Assembly (NCBI GenBank): GCA_964017045.1
Contig: OZ024798.1
Coordinates: 12,088,995-12,152,994 of the forward strand
Direction: 5' to 3'
Length of the DNA stretch: 64,000 bases
Source: Omphiscola glabra
Taxonomy: Eukaryota; Mollusca; Gastropoda; Lymnaeidae
A program made the position numbers and the translations under genes. Positions 1-12,199 of the stretch are shown here, piece after piece (positions within the stretch are counted from its first letter, which is position 1; each line of letters opens with the position of its first letter). The notes under the pieces are model-generated. The model was not told the origin of the DNA. It saw only the letters and a program-made list of their open reading frames with translations, and did no database searches.

Positions 1-508
1 CGTCCGGTAAGAAGTAGTCGTCCGGTAAGACGTAGTCGTCTGGTTAGACGTAGTCGTCCGGTAAGAAGTAGTCGTCCGGTAAGAAGTAGTCGTACGGTAA
101 GAAGTAGTCGTCCGGTAAGAAGTAGTCGTCCGGTAAGAAGTAGTCGTCCGGTAAGAAGTAGTCGTCCGGTAAGAAGTAGTCGTCCGGTAAGAAGTAGTCG
201 TCCGGTAAGAAGTAGTCGTCCGGTAAGAAGTAGTCGTCCGGTAAGAAGTAGTCGTCCGGTAAGACGTAGTCGTCCGGTAAGAAGTAGTCGTCCGGTAAGA
301 AGTAGTCGTCCGGTAAGAAGTAGTCGTCCGGTAAGAAGTAGTCGTCCGGTAAGAAGTAGTCGTCCGGTAAGAAGTAGTCGTCCGGTAAGAAGTAGTCGTC
401 CGGTAAGAAGTAGTCGTCCGGTAAGAAGTAGTCGTCCGGTAAGAAGTAGTCGTCCGGTAAGAAGTAGTCGTCCGGTAAGAAGTAGTCGTCCAGCAAGACG
501 TAGTCGTT
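1..508. repeat. 18-bp minisatellite, about 28 copies, cut by the window edge
   Basis: The unit GTCCGGTAAGAAGTAGTC repeats head to tail with very few substitutions. On the minus strand it reads as an uninterrupted Asp-Asp-Tyr-Phe-Leu-Pro hexapeptide repeat, preceded by a short non-repetitive Met-initiated leader (the ATG is near 553) and broken by a TAA near 44-46. The open frame follows from a unit length divisible by 3 with no stop in that frame. No flanking coding evidence supports a gene, but a repetitive secreted or structural protein cannot be fully excluded. Confidence 0.95.
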
Positions 509-1074
509 CATGTTAAATGGCAATGCGGTTCCCTCATCATACATTAAAGACAAAAAAACTTATTAGGCAATCCAGATATTTGACGACTATTTTATCGACG
601 TCTTACTGTACTTTGAAAGTGAAAGTCGAACTCAGGTCATTCATCACAGACACGGAATGAGATGTGCCCCCGAAATGAGATGTGCAACTTATTTCGAGAA
701 GTGAACGCCCACAGGGTACCATTGAATTGTTTATATTGGTAGGCTACAGGCGGCAGATTAGACCTCTTTTTTACAGTAAACATTTAAATGATGGGTATAG
801 GAGACTGCAACTTTCCTTGTCACCCAGAGTGACATATATATAGTATAGTGCGCTCAACAAGAAGTTTGACGACAATTTTGACGTGTGAACTGCAAAAAAG
901 ATTCGACCTAATTTCCGTTCGATCAAATTTCCGTCGATCAATTTTCCGGTAACCATTGCGAAACATTTCAACTCGTTTCAATTAACAATTTGTGTAAAAT
1001 GTTTTAAGAATGAAAATCTATTGAACACTTCAAGTTAAAGCTTATATCACGATGAAGATGACACTATATTTATT
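509..1074. other. AT-rich non-coding stretch
   Basis: No coding frame, RNA gene or clear repeat is seen. Short open frames here have no recognisable features. Confidence 0.5.
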
Positions 1075-1250
1075 TCATTGTAATCTCTTATTTAAAAATT
1101 TAATATGTTGTCTGGTGTGCCTCCTTCCTTTTCACAACCGGCCTTCCACCTACTCAAAATGTGTTCTATTAATAGTACTTAGTGGGGGAAAAAAATGTCA
1201 TGTCGCGAACGTCATGCGTGACGGTTGAACTCAGGTAAAAAGGCTGATTA
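1075..1250. repeat. Dispersed repeat fragment, related to 10766-10900
   Basis: Blocks are shared in the same order with 10766-10900: TAATCTCTTAT, then CTTCCTTTTCA..AACCG, then TATTAATAG, then TGCGTGACG followed by an ACTCRGGT(T)AAAA block. The copies are diverged and gapped. The family is unassigned, and it may be part of the composite repeat seen at 14.4-15.4 kb. Confidence 0.45.
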
Positions 1251-1580
1251 TAAAAGTGTTAGACTGGGATAAAGCTATAAATATATTATTTAGACACCGT
1301 CTGTGTAAATGTAACAATATATGTTAAGCTTTTATAATAATTTTACATTATACATAAGTAGACGTTTTGGCACATGCCTTCAACAGTACAACAAGACATA
1401 TAAATAATTTTAAATTATATATGCATTATATATATATATATACATATACATATATCCTACCTAAAAAAGAGAGAAAATAGGAGTGGGCGAAACAACCAGA
1501 CAGAAACAAAGTAAAGAAGAATGGAAAGGAAGTGACTTGAAGTAAAATGTAAAAGCCCAATCAGGAAAGAGACAAGGCAG

Positions 1581-1778
1581 CTACGTAAAATTGTGGATTT
1601 GGTTTATCCCGTATGGAGACAATGTACCAAATCTTGTTATTAATTTGTTCTCCATATAGATCCTATCCGGTGTGTTGCTAGTATACAGTATACCAGTAAC
1701 TGCGATGTCTGAAATGCCATCATGGTTAGTGCTATTAAAATGTTTGGAGACCGGCCTGTTTATTTCTGTTATAGACAT
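1581..1778 (-). pseudogene. Penelope-like element remnant: C-terminal GIY-YIG endonuclease fragment
   Basis: The 65-codon minus-strand frame contains PVSKHFNSTNH, then SDIAVTGI, then a P-D-R...ENKLI stretch, ending TLSPYGINQ. From family knowledge, this order (P-V-x-x-H-F-N, S/D-aliphatic, a charged helix ending in a Trp/Leu-rich segment, then L-x-P-x-G-x-N) is the C-terminal half of the GIY-YIG endonuclease domain found at the end of Penelope-like retroelement proteins. Upstream on the minus strand the frame hits a stop just before the Met, and no reverse transcriptase remains, so this is a dead fragment. The name rests on motif recall, not on a search. Confidence 0.6.
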
Positions 1779-3190
1779 GTTCTCTAATAGTTATACCCTG
1801 TTATATTATATTGTGATAACAATTTTTATTTATTAAATGTAATCATTTTTTTTTTAAATTTAAGATAAATATATAGACAAACGTTCAGCTCTAAATTGGT
1901 TCTTCCAGTGTTGCTGTTTTTTTTTGTTTCGTTTCATTTTCATGTTTAAACGAATTAAATAAATAACCTCTCACCCAGCGTCATTGTATCCAGTGTACAT
2001 TGCTACTGAAAAGAAGTAAACACTCTCAGACCCAACATTTTTTTATTCATGCTTCGATCGTGTGAGCGTCATCAGCCCGCGTGACGTACCGTAAAGCAAT
2101 CTAGCTAGTACCTGATGTACCACTCGTCAACGCTTGTTTAATTTTTAATAAAAACCTATCTCGGGGTGATTACGTTTGTTCAACTCCCTATGACAACATC
2201 GGTACAAAATGCATGTCCCGTAAAAACTCCTCCGAAATACTCATCCACACCCACCCACAACCACACACCCAGACACACTATCGCCACAACCACACCCACA
2301 AAGCTTTAGTGCGGGTGCGCTCAAATCACGCCATGTCTCGAGACGTCATCGAGTCGGTCCAATTTTCCCATGTGTCCAGATTCTGATGTAAGGTGAATTC
2401 TCTGCAAGACGTGAGGTTAATCTTCTATGACATATCCACTTGTGATATCACCAGCCCGGTTCGCCGAGAACGTTCGTTTTTGGGATACATGTGTATACAA
2501 AGTTACTTGTACCATCACACCAACGTTGGTTAAAGTGGTCACTTTCCGTGTAAGGTTTTTCATTTCTAAGACCGGAAAACGTCACATCGCAATAAGTAAT
2601 GTTACCATTTTTTCTTAAGACAACGATTTCGTAAAACATAGCTTCTAACAATGTACTTCCCCATATATATATAGCAGTAACAATTTGTTTGTAAAAAATC
2701 TGTCGTAAAATAAAGTTATAAGAACGTTTTCTTGTAGGTTAAGAAACACTACGCTGACTCAAATTTAACGTAGAAGTACCGAACAGCTGTTGAGCGATTG
2801 GCCACACGGAATACCAGGATGTTCTATTAATATCTTAATTAGAGTGGCCAAACTTTACGCCGGGATGTTCTATAAATAGATTTCAGCTATTAAATGAGTA
2901 AACCCACATTTTTTCCCCCCACGTTCCTGAAGTGCATTAATATCTAATGACCCACCCACTTTTTCCACCGCAAATTTATTTCACCAACCATTTCAGAAAA
3001 GCAAATGAAAATGTACACACACTTTTTTTTTTAAGAACCTCATTTAGAGCAGTTTTTGGTTATTTTCTTTTATGAAATCAGTGGCATTATATTTTCCTTC
3101 ACTTTGCCCTTTAAAAACAGAGATAGCTGATTTTTTTTTTTTTGGGAAGGGGGGGGGGGTGGGGTGGGGGTGGTGCTGCAAATTTAAAAG
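1779..3190. other. Non-coding, AT-rich; no feature recognised
   Basis: The stretch has several poly-T and AT runs and one poly-G tract near 3149-3160. Two short open frames overlap on opposite strands at 2427-2651 and are not recognisable. Nothing else is supported. Confidence 0.5.
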
Positions 3191-3194
3191 ATTA

Positions 3195-3325
3195 TGTTGT
3201 CATCGGCAATGAGTCTATGTTCCAAAGTTTCAGCTCAATATGTTGACGCGAAGCTGGTCAATTAGCGGTCCGAAAAATTATTGCCTGGCACAAACAAAAG
3301 TAAACTTAATATAAAGGATTTTTAA
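3195..3325 (-). repeat. Dispersed repeat family X, copy a
   Basis: The reverse complement matches 14440-14665 and 40625-40880, and the forward strand matches 5572-5720. Diagnostic blocks on the plus strand are GTCATCGGCAATGAGTCT, then a CAGCTC..AT.TGTTGACG stretch, then TTAGCGGTCCGAAAA, then ATAAAGGATTT. A poly-G run (near 3149-3160) precedes it, as the matching poly-C does in the opposite-strand copy near 40800. Confidence 0.75.
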
Positions 3326-4377
3326 AAATATTGTCTAAACGGCTAAATTTTTTATGATATATAAGATTAGCCACCAAAATGAATATTTCGTATAACTTGA
3401 CACACGTCTGTTGAAAATGACGTTCTCTATATGAAAGTTTTATATATTTTCCAATTTTAAAATTATATATATATATATTTAATAAACGAAAATGAAAGCT
3501 TTTAGAAATCTAAGTGAAATCATGTACTATTGGTTAGCGACAATCTGGCCGTTTTCAATGTACGCTTTATAAAATATATTCACTTGCGGAATAGGGGGAG
3601 GGCGCCCTTATTTTCTTTTCTTAACACGTAATTGACGTATCGAGAAACTGGTTTCAAAACGGAAAAGGGGGGGGGGGAGCTTTTACATGGCATCACCCCG
3701 ACATTCCGCTATGGGTCAGTTTAGGAATACATCTCTTTACCCGATTTTGCCGAACACCATTTCATTGGATCGTTGGAATACTTGTCCGTTTCATTTTTTT
3801 TTTAAAGGTTTAAATTAAACTGTAGTTTGGCGCACCATAACCAATAGTCATGTGACATAAATAACGTTGCATTGTTCCGAATCCCCCCCTCCCCCCAACC
3901 GACCGCACGTTTCCCAAAACTCAAACCAACAATAACCCGTAAAAGTCTACAGCCATTGACTCGGCATCCAAGATTCTCTTTCACGCGTCAAGTCAAATCG
4001 ATCTATTCAAAGAGCCGAAACGTCTAATTACGTCACACTCTTGGTTTGTGCAAAGGACTTTCCAACCAGTACAGTAGTAGAGGTGGTAGGTGGTGGTGGG
4101 TGGGGTGGCCGGAAGGGTTGAGGTGGGGGGGGGGGGTAACGAACTTGGCCTGTAACAGAATCGAGACGACGTATCACAAGAGGCTACGGTATTGATGTTA
4201 AAGCTATTTGCATACCTCATGTAATTATAATTTGGACCCTAAGGTTTGCTGTCACACGCGAAAATGCGCCCATGAGATCGGTTTCTGAGAATCGGGGGAT
4301 TTGATGTACTGGTTCTTAGACAGGGTGATACGAAAATCCTAGCGTCGCCGAGACTGCAAAATGCGATCAACTAAGCT
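3326..4377. other. Non-coding with a short (AT)n run and poly-G tracts
   Basis: An (AT)n microsatellite lies at about 3463-3478. Poly-G/C tracts lie near 3666-3677 and 4126-4136. No gene is seen. Confidence 0.5.
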
Positions 4378-4808
4378 CATCTGGTGCCTGTCATTTGGCG
4401 CCTGTCATCTGGCGCCTGTCATATGGTGAATGTCATCTGGCGCCTGTCATCTGGGACCTGTTATTTGGCGATTGTGATTGGCACCATTTTTACCTAACGC
4501 CTGTCATCTAGAGCATGTCATATGGTGAATGTCATCTGGCGCCTGTCATCTGGTGCCTGTCATCTGGCACCTGTTATTTGGCGATTGTGATTGGCACCAT
4601 TTTTACCTAACGCCTGTCATCTAGAGCCTGTCATCTGGTGCCTGTCATCTGGCGCTGTCATCTGGTGCCTGTCATCTGGCGCCTGTCATCTGGCACCTGT
4701 AATCTGGCGCCTTTTATCTGACGATTGCCATTGGCACCGGTGTTACGTAGCGCCTGTCATCTGGTACATGTCATCTGACACCAGTCAGCTTGCAGCTGTC
4801 ATCTGGAG
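4378..4808. repeat. 14-bp minisatellite with ~99-bp higher-order units
   Basis: The degenerate unit is GCCTGTCATCTGGC. A longer block starting CATATGGTGAATGTCATC and including GATTGTGATTGGCACC recurs at 4420 and 4519, a spacing of 99 bp. A weaker third version with GATTGCCATTGGCACC lies near 4722. The open frame across it is a repeat artefact. Confidence 0.85.
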
Positions 4809-5571
4809 TATATTATATCGCGCAATGTTGTGTATCACTGAGTCCGCAATTCCTCTTGCATAGCCATAGATTCCAACCATTGTGTTGCGAGGCGGTGAAT
4901 GAAAAAGGTGTACACAACAGAGTAGTACGTACCAGGAACTTCACTTGGGTAGGGCAAGGTTGTGGCATTCGCCACCAGCCTCAGAAGTGTGCATGTTTTA
5001 TTTAACTATGCTATGTACTGTGGCGCCACCGTTAATTAACAATCTAACAAGCCTACCAAGTTTTTGGATTTGCCTCTCAAATGAAAAAACCTGAAATAAC
5101 GCCCCTGGCACGCACCCCATCGTGTATAACCATGTTCATGGGCTCAAAAATCTAAACAATTGCCTTATATCCGCCTATTTGTTTTTGTTATTTTACTTTG
5201 ACGATGACAGAATCATTACTGTACTTGCAAACTTTACAAACCGTGGTCTCATTTGAGAAATTATCATCGCATGCTTGTTTTTATTGGTGACAATACCCCC
5301 CTCCCCACTTTTGCCTCAAACATACAACCCCCCCGCCCCCATGACAATGAAAAGAAATTTCGGATTTATATTTTTTGAAGTTAAATCAATGAGTGACATC
5401 ATTCCCCCTCTCACCACACCCGCCCCCCCCCCCACCGGCCTTCAGAAACATGTTACGTCATTATGGCCATCTAACTAAATAACTAACTAAATAATTAATC
5501 AAACAACACCTGAAAAATAAAATTGTTTTGTATAAAAATCCTTCACATGCATTCTGAAAATTTGATAGAAT
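4809..5571. other. Non-coding; poly-C tracts, no gene recognised
   Basis: C-rich segments lie near 5297-5340 and 5425-5435. The open frames are short and low-complexity. Confidence 0.5.
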
Positions 5572-5720
5572 GAGATTTCATCGGAATTGAGTCTCTGTGT
5601 GTGCCAAGTTTCAGTTGGATACGTTGACGTGAAGTGGAGTCGTTCGGTTAGCGGTCCGAAGATTTTTTGCCAGCCATCCAGCCACGAACCAAAAAGTGAA
5701 GTTGATGTAAAGGATTTAGA
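5572..5720 (-). repeat. Dispersed repeat family X, copy b
   Basis: It shares TTCATCGGAATTGAGTCTCT, GCCAAGTTTCAG, GTTGACGTGAAGTGG, TTAGCGGTCCGAAGATTTTT and GATGTAAAGGATTT with copy a at 3195-3325, and in reverse complement with copies c and d. Confidence 0.75.
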
Positions 5721-6141
5721 AGAAAGAGGCATTCAGACATTAAGCTTGACCTTTTAAAGCTTGAAATGTAAACTGTGAAATTATTTTTTTATGTATCGCT
5801 CGATCAGACTTTTTTTTTTACAATTATTGGAAATATGCTAATTTTGTTTTCTTAATTTCAACTTAAAAAACAATTAAAACTGAATGGTCGCAATATGAAA
5901 GTGTTTGTTGTCCTCTACCCGCTGCACTTTAAGATAATAATAATAATTTATTTTCTAGGAAAATACTAGTTAATGGCACGTGGGATGTCCATTGTTGACT
6001 TTGAAATTAGGTCAAATCTTGACTGACCCCTTCAGCATCTGATGTTTAGTTTCCCAACTAGGCACTTTTATGAAAATTAAAAAGAGATTGAAAAGACAAA
6101 TTACAGAAAAATTTAAAAGATGTGTGTTGTTATTTGTAAAG

Positions 6142-6355
6142 CAGTGTTTCCCAAACTTTGGACATCCATGTACACCTGTCTATAATTTTCGTAATACTGA
6201 GTACCCCTCGTTTAAAAAAAAAAAAAAAATTTCATATACTTTAATAACAATTTTTTTTTGTTTCCTTTGCAGCGCGTAACCCCCCCCCCTTTTTCCCCCA
6301 ACCAAACTCTTCCCGCACACCCCGGGGTACGTGTACCACACTTTGGGAAACACTA
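6142..6355. mobile_element. hAT-type MITE with inverted termini
   Basis: The left end is CAGTGTTTCCCAAACTTTGG. The right end is its imperfect inverse, CCACACTTTGGGAAACACTA. Flanks TTGTAAAG (6134-6141) and TCGTAAGG (6356-6363) agree at 6 of 8 positions, which fits a decayed 8-bp target-site duplication as made by hAT transposases. The interior is A/T/C-rich with no transposase frame, so this is a non-autonomous element. Confidence 0.75.
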
Positions 6356-6954
6356 TCGTAAGGTACTCTGTTTTTATTTTTGTTCTATGAACCAACCTGG
6401 GCAATGGCCAATCTGTGAAGCTAGAAGGGCAATTTTTAAGCAATGTCTTTCAATCAGCCATTTTAAATTTTCAACTAATGCAAATAAGAGAACTGCTTTT
6501 GTTTTCTTTTTCTTTTTGTTTTTTTTTTTGTTTTCTTTTTAAAGAGTTCAAAAACGTTGCTCAAAATAGAGAATACTTCACTAGGGGCTGGTGCTGTCAT
6601 CCGTGGCGTGTGGGGCTGTTTGAATATATACAAAATATGTTTGATAATACCTTTTTTTAAAAAATACTGGTGAGCGTATTGTGCCGCATGATATAATAGT
6701 TACGAAACTAGCTGATCCCGTGTCACACAGCCACACTTTCACAAACAAACGGAAAAAAAAATAATTACTCCCTCCCTCCTTTTCCTCCCCCCCCCCGCCC
6801 CCATTTATTTTTAAATAAATAATTTACTCCTGCTCCAGTATTAAAGTTTATAAATCCAAATATCATTTACTCCTTCCCTCCCAATTTTTTAATAAAAATA
6901 ATTTACCTCCATCCAACACATTTTCTTTTTAAAAATGCAAACCATCACCTGGGA
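6356..6954. other. Non-coding, low-complexity AT/T-rich
   Basis: T-runs and C-runs dominate, with degenerate 'TTTACTCC' type words near 6765-6910. No gene is seen. Confidence 0.5.
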
Positions 6955-9205
6955 TTATCATTGTCCATATCATTGTCCATATCAATGTCCATATCATTAT
7001 CCATATCAATGTCCATATCATTGTCCATATCATTGTCCATATCATTGTCCATATCATTGTCCATATCATTGTCCATATCAATGTCCATATCATTGTCCAT
7101 ATCAATGTCCATATCATTGTCCATATCAATGTCCATATCAATGTCAATATCAATGTCCATATCATTGTCCATATCAATGTCCATATCAATGTCCATATCA
7201 TTGTCCATATCATTGTCCATATCAATGTCCATATCAATGTACATATCAATGTCCATATCAATGTCAATATCAATGTCCATATCATTGTCCATATCTTTGT
7301 CCATATCAATGTCCATATCAATGTCAATATCAATGTCCATATCTTTGTCCATACCAATGTCCATATCAATGTCCATATCATTGTCCATATCTTTTTCCAT
7401 ATCAATGTCCATATCATTGTCCATATCAATGTCCATATCTTTGTCCATATCATTGTCCATATAATTGTCCTTATCTTTGTCCATATCATTGTCCATATCA
7501 TTGTCCATATCAATGTCCATATCATTGTCCATATCATTGTCCATATCTTTGTCCATATCATTGTCCATATCATTGTCCATATCATTGTCCATATCATTGT
7601 CCATATCATTGTCAATATCAATGTCCATATCGTTGTCCATATCATTGTCCATATCAATGTCCATATCAATGTCCATATCAATGTCCATATCAATGTCCAT
7701 ATCAATGTCCATATCATTTTCCATATCATTGTACATATCTTTGTCCATATCATTGTCCATATCATTGTCCATATCAATGTCCATATCATTGTCCATATCA
7801 TTGTCCATATCATTGTCCATATCAATGTCCGTATCGTTGTCCATATCTTTTTCCATATCACTGTCCATATCAATGTCCATATCTTTGTCCATATCTTTGT
7901 CCATATCATTGTCCATATCATTGTCCATATCATTGTCCATATCAATGTCCATATCATTGTCCATATCAATGTCCATATCTTTGTCCATATCAATGTCCAT
8001 ATCATTGTCCATATCAATGTCAATATCATTGTCCATATCATTGTCCATATCTTTGTCCATATTAATGTCCATATCATTGTCCATATCTTTGTCCATATCA
8101 TTGTCCATATCAATGTCCACATCTTTGTCCATATCTTTGTCCATATCTTTGTCCATATCATTGTCCATATCAATGTCCATATAATTGTCCATATCAATGT
8201 CCATATCTTTGTCCATATCAATGTCCATATCATTGTCCATATCAATGTCCATATCATTGTCCATATCTTTGTCCATATTAATGTCCATATCATTGTCCAT
8301 ATCTTTGTCCATATCATTGTCCATATCAATGTCCATATCTTTGTCCATATCTTTGTCCATATCATTGTCCATATCATTGTCCATATCATTGTCCATATCT
8401 TTGTCCATATCAATGTCCATATCATTGTCCATATCAATGTCCATATCTTTGGCCATATCAATGTCCATATCATTGTCCATATCGTTGTCCATATCAATGT
8501 CCATATTTTTGTCCATATCAATGTCCATATCAATGTCCATATCAATGTCCATATCATTGTCCATATCTTTGTCCATATCATTGTCCATATCATTGTCCAT
8601 ATCATTGTCCATATCTTTTTCCATATCAATGTCCATATCATTGTCCATATCAATGTCCATATTATTTTCCATATCAATGTCCATATCTTTGTCCATATCA
8701 CTGTCCATATCAATGTCCATATCATTGTCCATATCAATGTCCATATCTTTGTCCATATCTTTGTCCATATCTTTGTCCATATCATTGTCCATATCATTGT
8801 CCATATCATTGTCCATATCAATGTCCATATAATTGTCCATATCAATGTCCATATCAATGTCCATATCAATGTCCATATCAATGTCCATATCATTGTCCAT
8901 ATCTTTGTCCACATCTTTGTCCATATCTTTGTCCATATCATTGTCCATATCATTGTCCATATCATTGTCCATATCAATGTGCATATCCATGTCCATATCA
9001 TTGTCCATATCTTTGTCCATATCATTGTCCATATCTTTGTCCATATCTTTGTCCATATCTTTGTCCATATCTTTGTCCATATCTTTGTCCATATCATTGT
9101 CCATATCGTTGGCCATATCATTGTCCATATCTTTGTCCATATCATTGTCCATATCTTTGTCCATATCCTTGTCCATATCATTATCCATATCATTATCCAT
9201 ATCTA
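6955..9205. repeat. 12-bp minisatellite, about 187 copies (2.25 kb), with higher-order structure
   Basis: The unit is ATATCNNTGTCC, where the variable positions are mostly AT, AA or TT. All six frames stay open over long stretches because 12 is a multiple of 3, so frames of up to 796 codons appear. On the minus strand one frame reads Met-Asp-(Asn/Lys/Ile)-Asp repeats. The substitutions that distinguish variants change the amino acid, with no excess of silent change, which argues against a selected protein. Rare variants recur at fixed spacing: the ATATTAATG unit at 8061 and 8277 lies 216 bp (18 units) apart in matching context, indicating segmental amplification. Confidence 0.97.
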
Positions 9206-9590
9206 GCGTTAGAAGTACTGTACCTTTCACGTCATTTCTGTGATTTTTTGTTTTTCTTTTCCTTGTTCGTTTGCTGTGTATTTGTTGTTGTGGTGGTTGC
9301 GGCGATGCAGTCTTACATATAATTGACTCCATCATGATCCCAGCTCACTTAGCACCTGATAATGTCATTATTTTATCGTATTTTTTTCGGGGGGCGGGGG
9401 TGGAGAGAGGGGGGGCGTGTGCTATATTTGTTTGTTTCGTCTAAAACGGAAGTTTCAATGCCCTTATCGTGTCGCCTGCTAAGATGCTCGTCGGAGATTG
9501 ACTGCAACTGGACACCTCAAACTGGAGATAATTCCATCTTCCCCGTCTGTACGCATGCCAGGGCTTTTTGTATCCCGTTGACATCACCCG
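9206..9590. other. Non-coding flank of the 12-bp array
   Basis: A minus-strand frame starting near 9335 runs into the array with a basic, Gln/Pro-rich leader of about 44 residues. I see no family signature. A poly-G run lies near 9389-9415. Confidence 0.4.
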
Positions 9591-9712
9591 CACGCCACAG
9601 ATGACATCACGCGCACGCCATGGATGACATCGATCACGCGCCACGGATGACATCCCCCGCACGCCATGGATGACATCACCCGCACGCCATGGATGACGTC
9701 ACACGCACCTTT
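9591..9712. repeat. ~23-bp minisatellite, about 5-6 copies
   Basis: The unit is CGCACGCCATGGATGACATC with small indels between copies. Confidence 0.85.
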
Positions 9713-10492
9713 CAGGTGAACCCCGAAAGGTAATTGCATTTTTTTTTTTTAATCTTAGGACGATATTTCCTACTTTGTTTTAAAACAGTTATGTTTAGTA
9801 AAAATTCCTTGTCGTTACTATGTGATATAGTCTTGTGTAGGTGAATTCGACTCTTCTGTTTAGCATAGTTAACATTTTGCCACGGAACGATAGGATCTTG
9901 TGGCTTCAAATCTTCTGTTTAACCCCGGTTTGAAATATAAATACGTTTTCCTGTGTTGATAGTATTACACTTGAAGCGTACAGCCGGCTATAATGGGATT
10001 TTCAATCACAACCTTTGGCAAAATTACAGTTTTTACATCTGGGGCCAATTTAGTTCACGCTTGGCGCGTAGAGATACGATAAACGTCGGTAACTTGAAAC
10101 GTCCCACAAGCATACATTAGTTAGAGGGACTATATGTGTTATGAGAGGAGGATTATTAATGACGACTAAGATGAACTTCCCACTAAAAAACCGAAAACGA
10201 GAAAAAAAATAATTTCATATGAATAGATCTAAGCTGATGTTCCAGCAGACGAGTCTTGGTAGGGGCAGCTCTTACACGTTAGATGAGCCCTTGAATTTCC
10301 AGATACATTAAATTTCACCTCCTCCGGCGGCTCGTTAAATTGTGCTCTCTCTTCTGTTTCGCTTTTTGTACTGTGTTATGCTGTAAATTATATCAAATAA
10401 TACTAGATATTTGTGGAAAGTCTAATCCATTTGGTTGGGGAGTGGGGTGAAGAGGGGAGCTCATGATCATGGGTGTTGGTTAACAGTGGCGG

Positions 10493-10765
10493 CCCTAGAA
10501 ATTTTTCCTGAGTGATCCACCGGATTCTTCCATACAGTAACAACAGCGTGTCAAATCTGTGGGCTTATTTCAGGATTGCGTGCCGCCTCTGCGATATCAG
10601 CTGCAGTCGCACCGAAGTACTCAGCAATCTGCGGTGTGATAACTGCAAGACAATATCCATACGCTTTGATCGTTCTCCCCCCCCCCCCTTTTCCCAACCA
10701 GCAACCCAAAAAATGTATCCCATCATACAGTGGACGACAATATGTTTTAATAAAATAAAAATAAT
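10493..10765. mobile_element. Possible hAT-derived fragment
   Basis: It begins CAGTGGCGGCCCTAGAAAT, which resembles a hAT terminus by recall. It continues through a GC-richer stretch whose minus-strand frame (about 10551-10680) has a non-repetitive, coding-like composition (Ala-rich, with no low complexity). A poly-C tract follows at about 10677-10688. No second terminus or target duplication was found, so the assignment is weak. Confidence 0.3.
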
Positions 10766-10900
10766 ATAATCTCTTATATATATATTTTGCTTCTAGTGCG
10801 TCCTGCTTCCTTTTCAAAACCGCCCCCTCCCCCGCCTCCATATATTAATAGAACTGAGGGCTTTATGCGTGACGTCAAAACTCGGGTTAAAAGTGATTGA
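10766..10900. repeat. Dispersed repeat fragment, related to 1075-1250 and 38110-38150
   Basis: It contains TAATCTCTTATATATATATT, then TTTTGCTTCTAGTGCGTCCT, then CTTCCTTTTCAAAACCG and ATGCGTGACG. The 38.1-kb copy has ATATATATTTTGCTTGTGGT followed by GTGTCTTCTG. Confidence 0.45.
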
Positions 10901-12199
10901 TTTTTTTTTTCTTCAGGGGCAGGCGACTACTGTTCAGTGTTTTTACTGCGCGTGCTCCTCTTTCACACAGCCAGCTTTATACTTAACATCTGAGATACGG
11001 TAAATAGTTGTCTTTTCTTTATATATATATATATATTTATTATTTTTTTCAAGAACTGATTTTTTTTTAATTGTCACTATTGTTTGACATCTTTTTACTG
11101 TGGGGCTTCACACAACACAGAACTGGGTCATGGGCCCTCCTTTCACTTCGGGCATGTGCGCGCCGGAGAGTCATTTTTTGTTTCGTAGCTATTTTCATTA
11201 TACTGTGACTGTTGTTTCCTAAGTCGTTGCTACAAAATTAACGACAGCGTCTTCTCTGTCGACGGGTTTTTTTTTAGTACAGCGTCATCTCTATCCCTCG
11301 GATCCGGCAACTGCCTGTTCCTATCAGTGGGGTTGTTTCTTGACACAAGCGGTTGACGAAGGCGACGCACTCTCCCTGCGACACAGGGCAGTAGATTTCG
11401 TTGCCTACCATAGACAATGAGAAGTTAACTCTTGTTTCTTTCGTTGTTAGATCACTTGGACACACTGTGTACTTTCTCAAAATACCCGGACCCGGTGAAA
11501 AAACGACATCCGGTTAAGCCCTAGATTGTATATATATATATATATATATAATTTGGACTGTATTCAATCGAAGCAGAATCAAATCCTGACATCTATTTTG
11601 ACTTTTAAAACAGCTTGACTGATTACTGAAAAAAGACACTACATTACTGCAAATAGTTTTTATGTATGTTAATAATAATATTCCGATAGATATTTGAAAT
11701 AATTTACAATTGTCGTTTTCTGCGGTTGTCCTTTATAGCTGCATATCACATCTTTTGACGGAATTGGCGGTTCAATAGGACCGTGACGAATCAAGTATTT
11801 TCTGTAAAAGCAACAACATGTTCAAGCATGTAGCAGTTAAAATTTTGCACCGTCTTGTCTGTGGAGCCCATTCCCTAGAAACGAATGACGAATTATCCCC
11901 CCCAACAAAAGAATATACTGAGATTAAGTCCCTTTGTTTATAACATCGTGCCCTCGAGCGTGCTGTTGCCCTGATAGTAAGAAGTCAACTCCCTGCGTAG
12001 TGAGGAGGTATTGTGGGGGGAGCGTGGATATGCAGAGTGTGTGAGAGTGTGTGTGGGTGGATACAAAAAAGTTTTATTTAGGTTTTTTTTTTTTGGTTAC
12101 CGATTGATCAACAAATTGAGATGCGTTGTTTAGTGTGACAGCTGCGTCATAACTCTTTAAGTGCTGTTTGGGTTCAGTTTTGTGATGAGGAGCACATTT
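10901..12199. other. Non-coding; (TA)n microsatellites
   Basis: (TA)n runs lie near 11021-11035 and 11528-11549. A minus-strand 68-codon frame at 11274-11480 is not repetitive but shows no recognised domain. A TG-rich patch near 12030-12060 foreshadows the array that follows. Confidence 0.5.

Noticed and set aside
6955..9205. CRISPR-like array
   Set aside because: There are no spacers. Units are contiguous and vary only at fixed positions, and the context is animal DNA.
6929..9335. Very long open frames (376-796 codons) over 6.9-9.3 kb on both strands
   Set aside because: All are readings of the same 12-bp repeat. Overlapping long frames in every phase, and variant bases that always change the residue, argue against a real gene.
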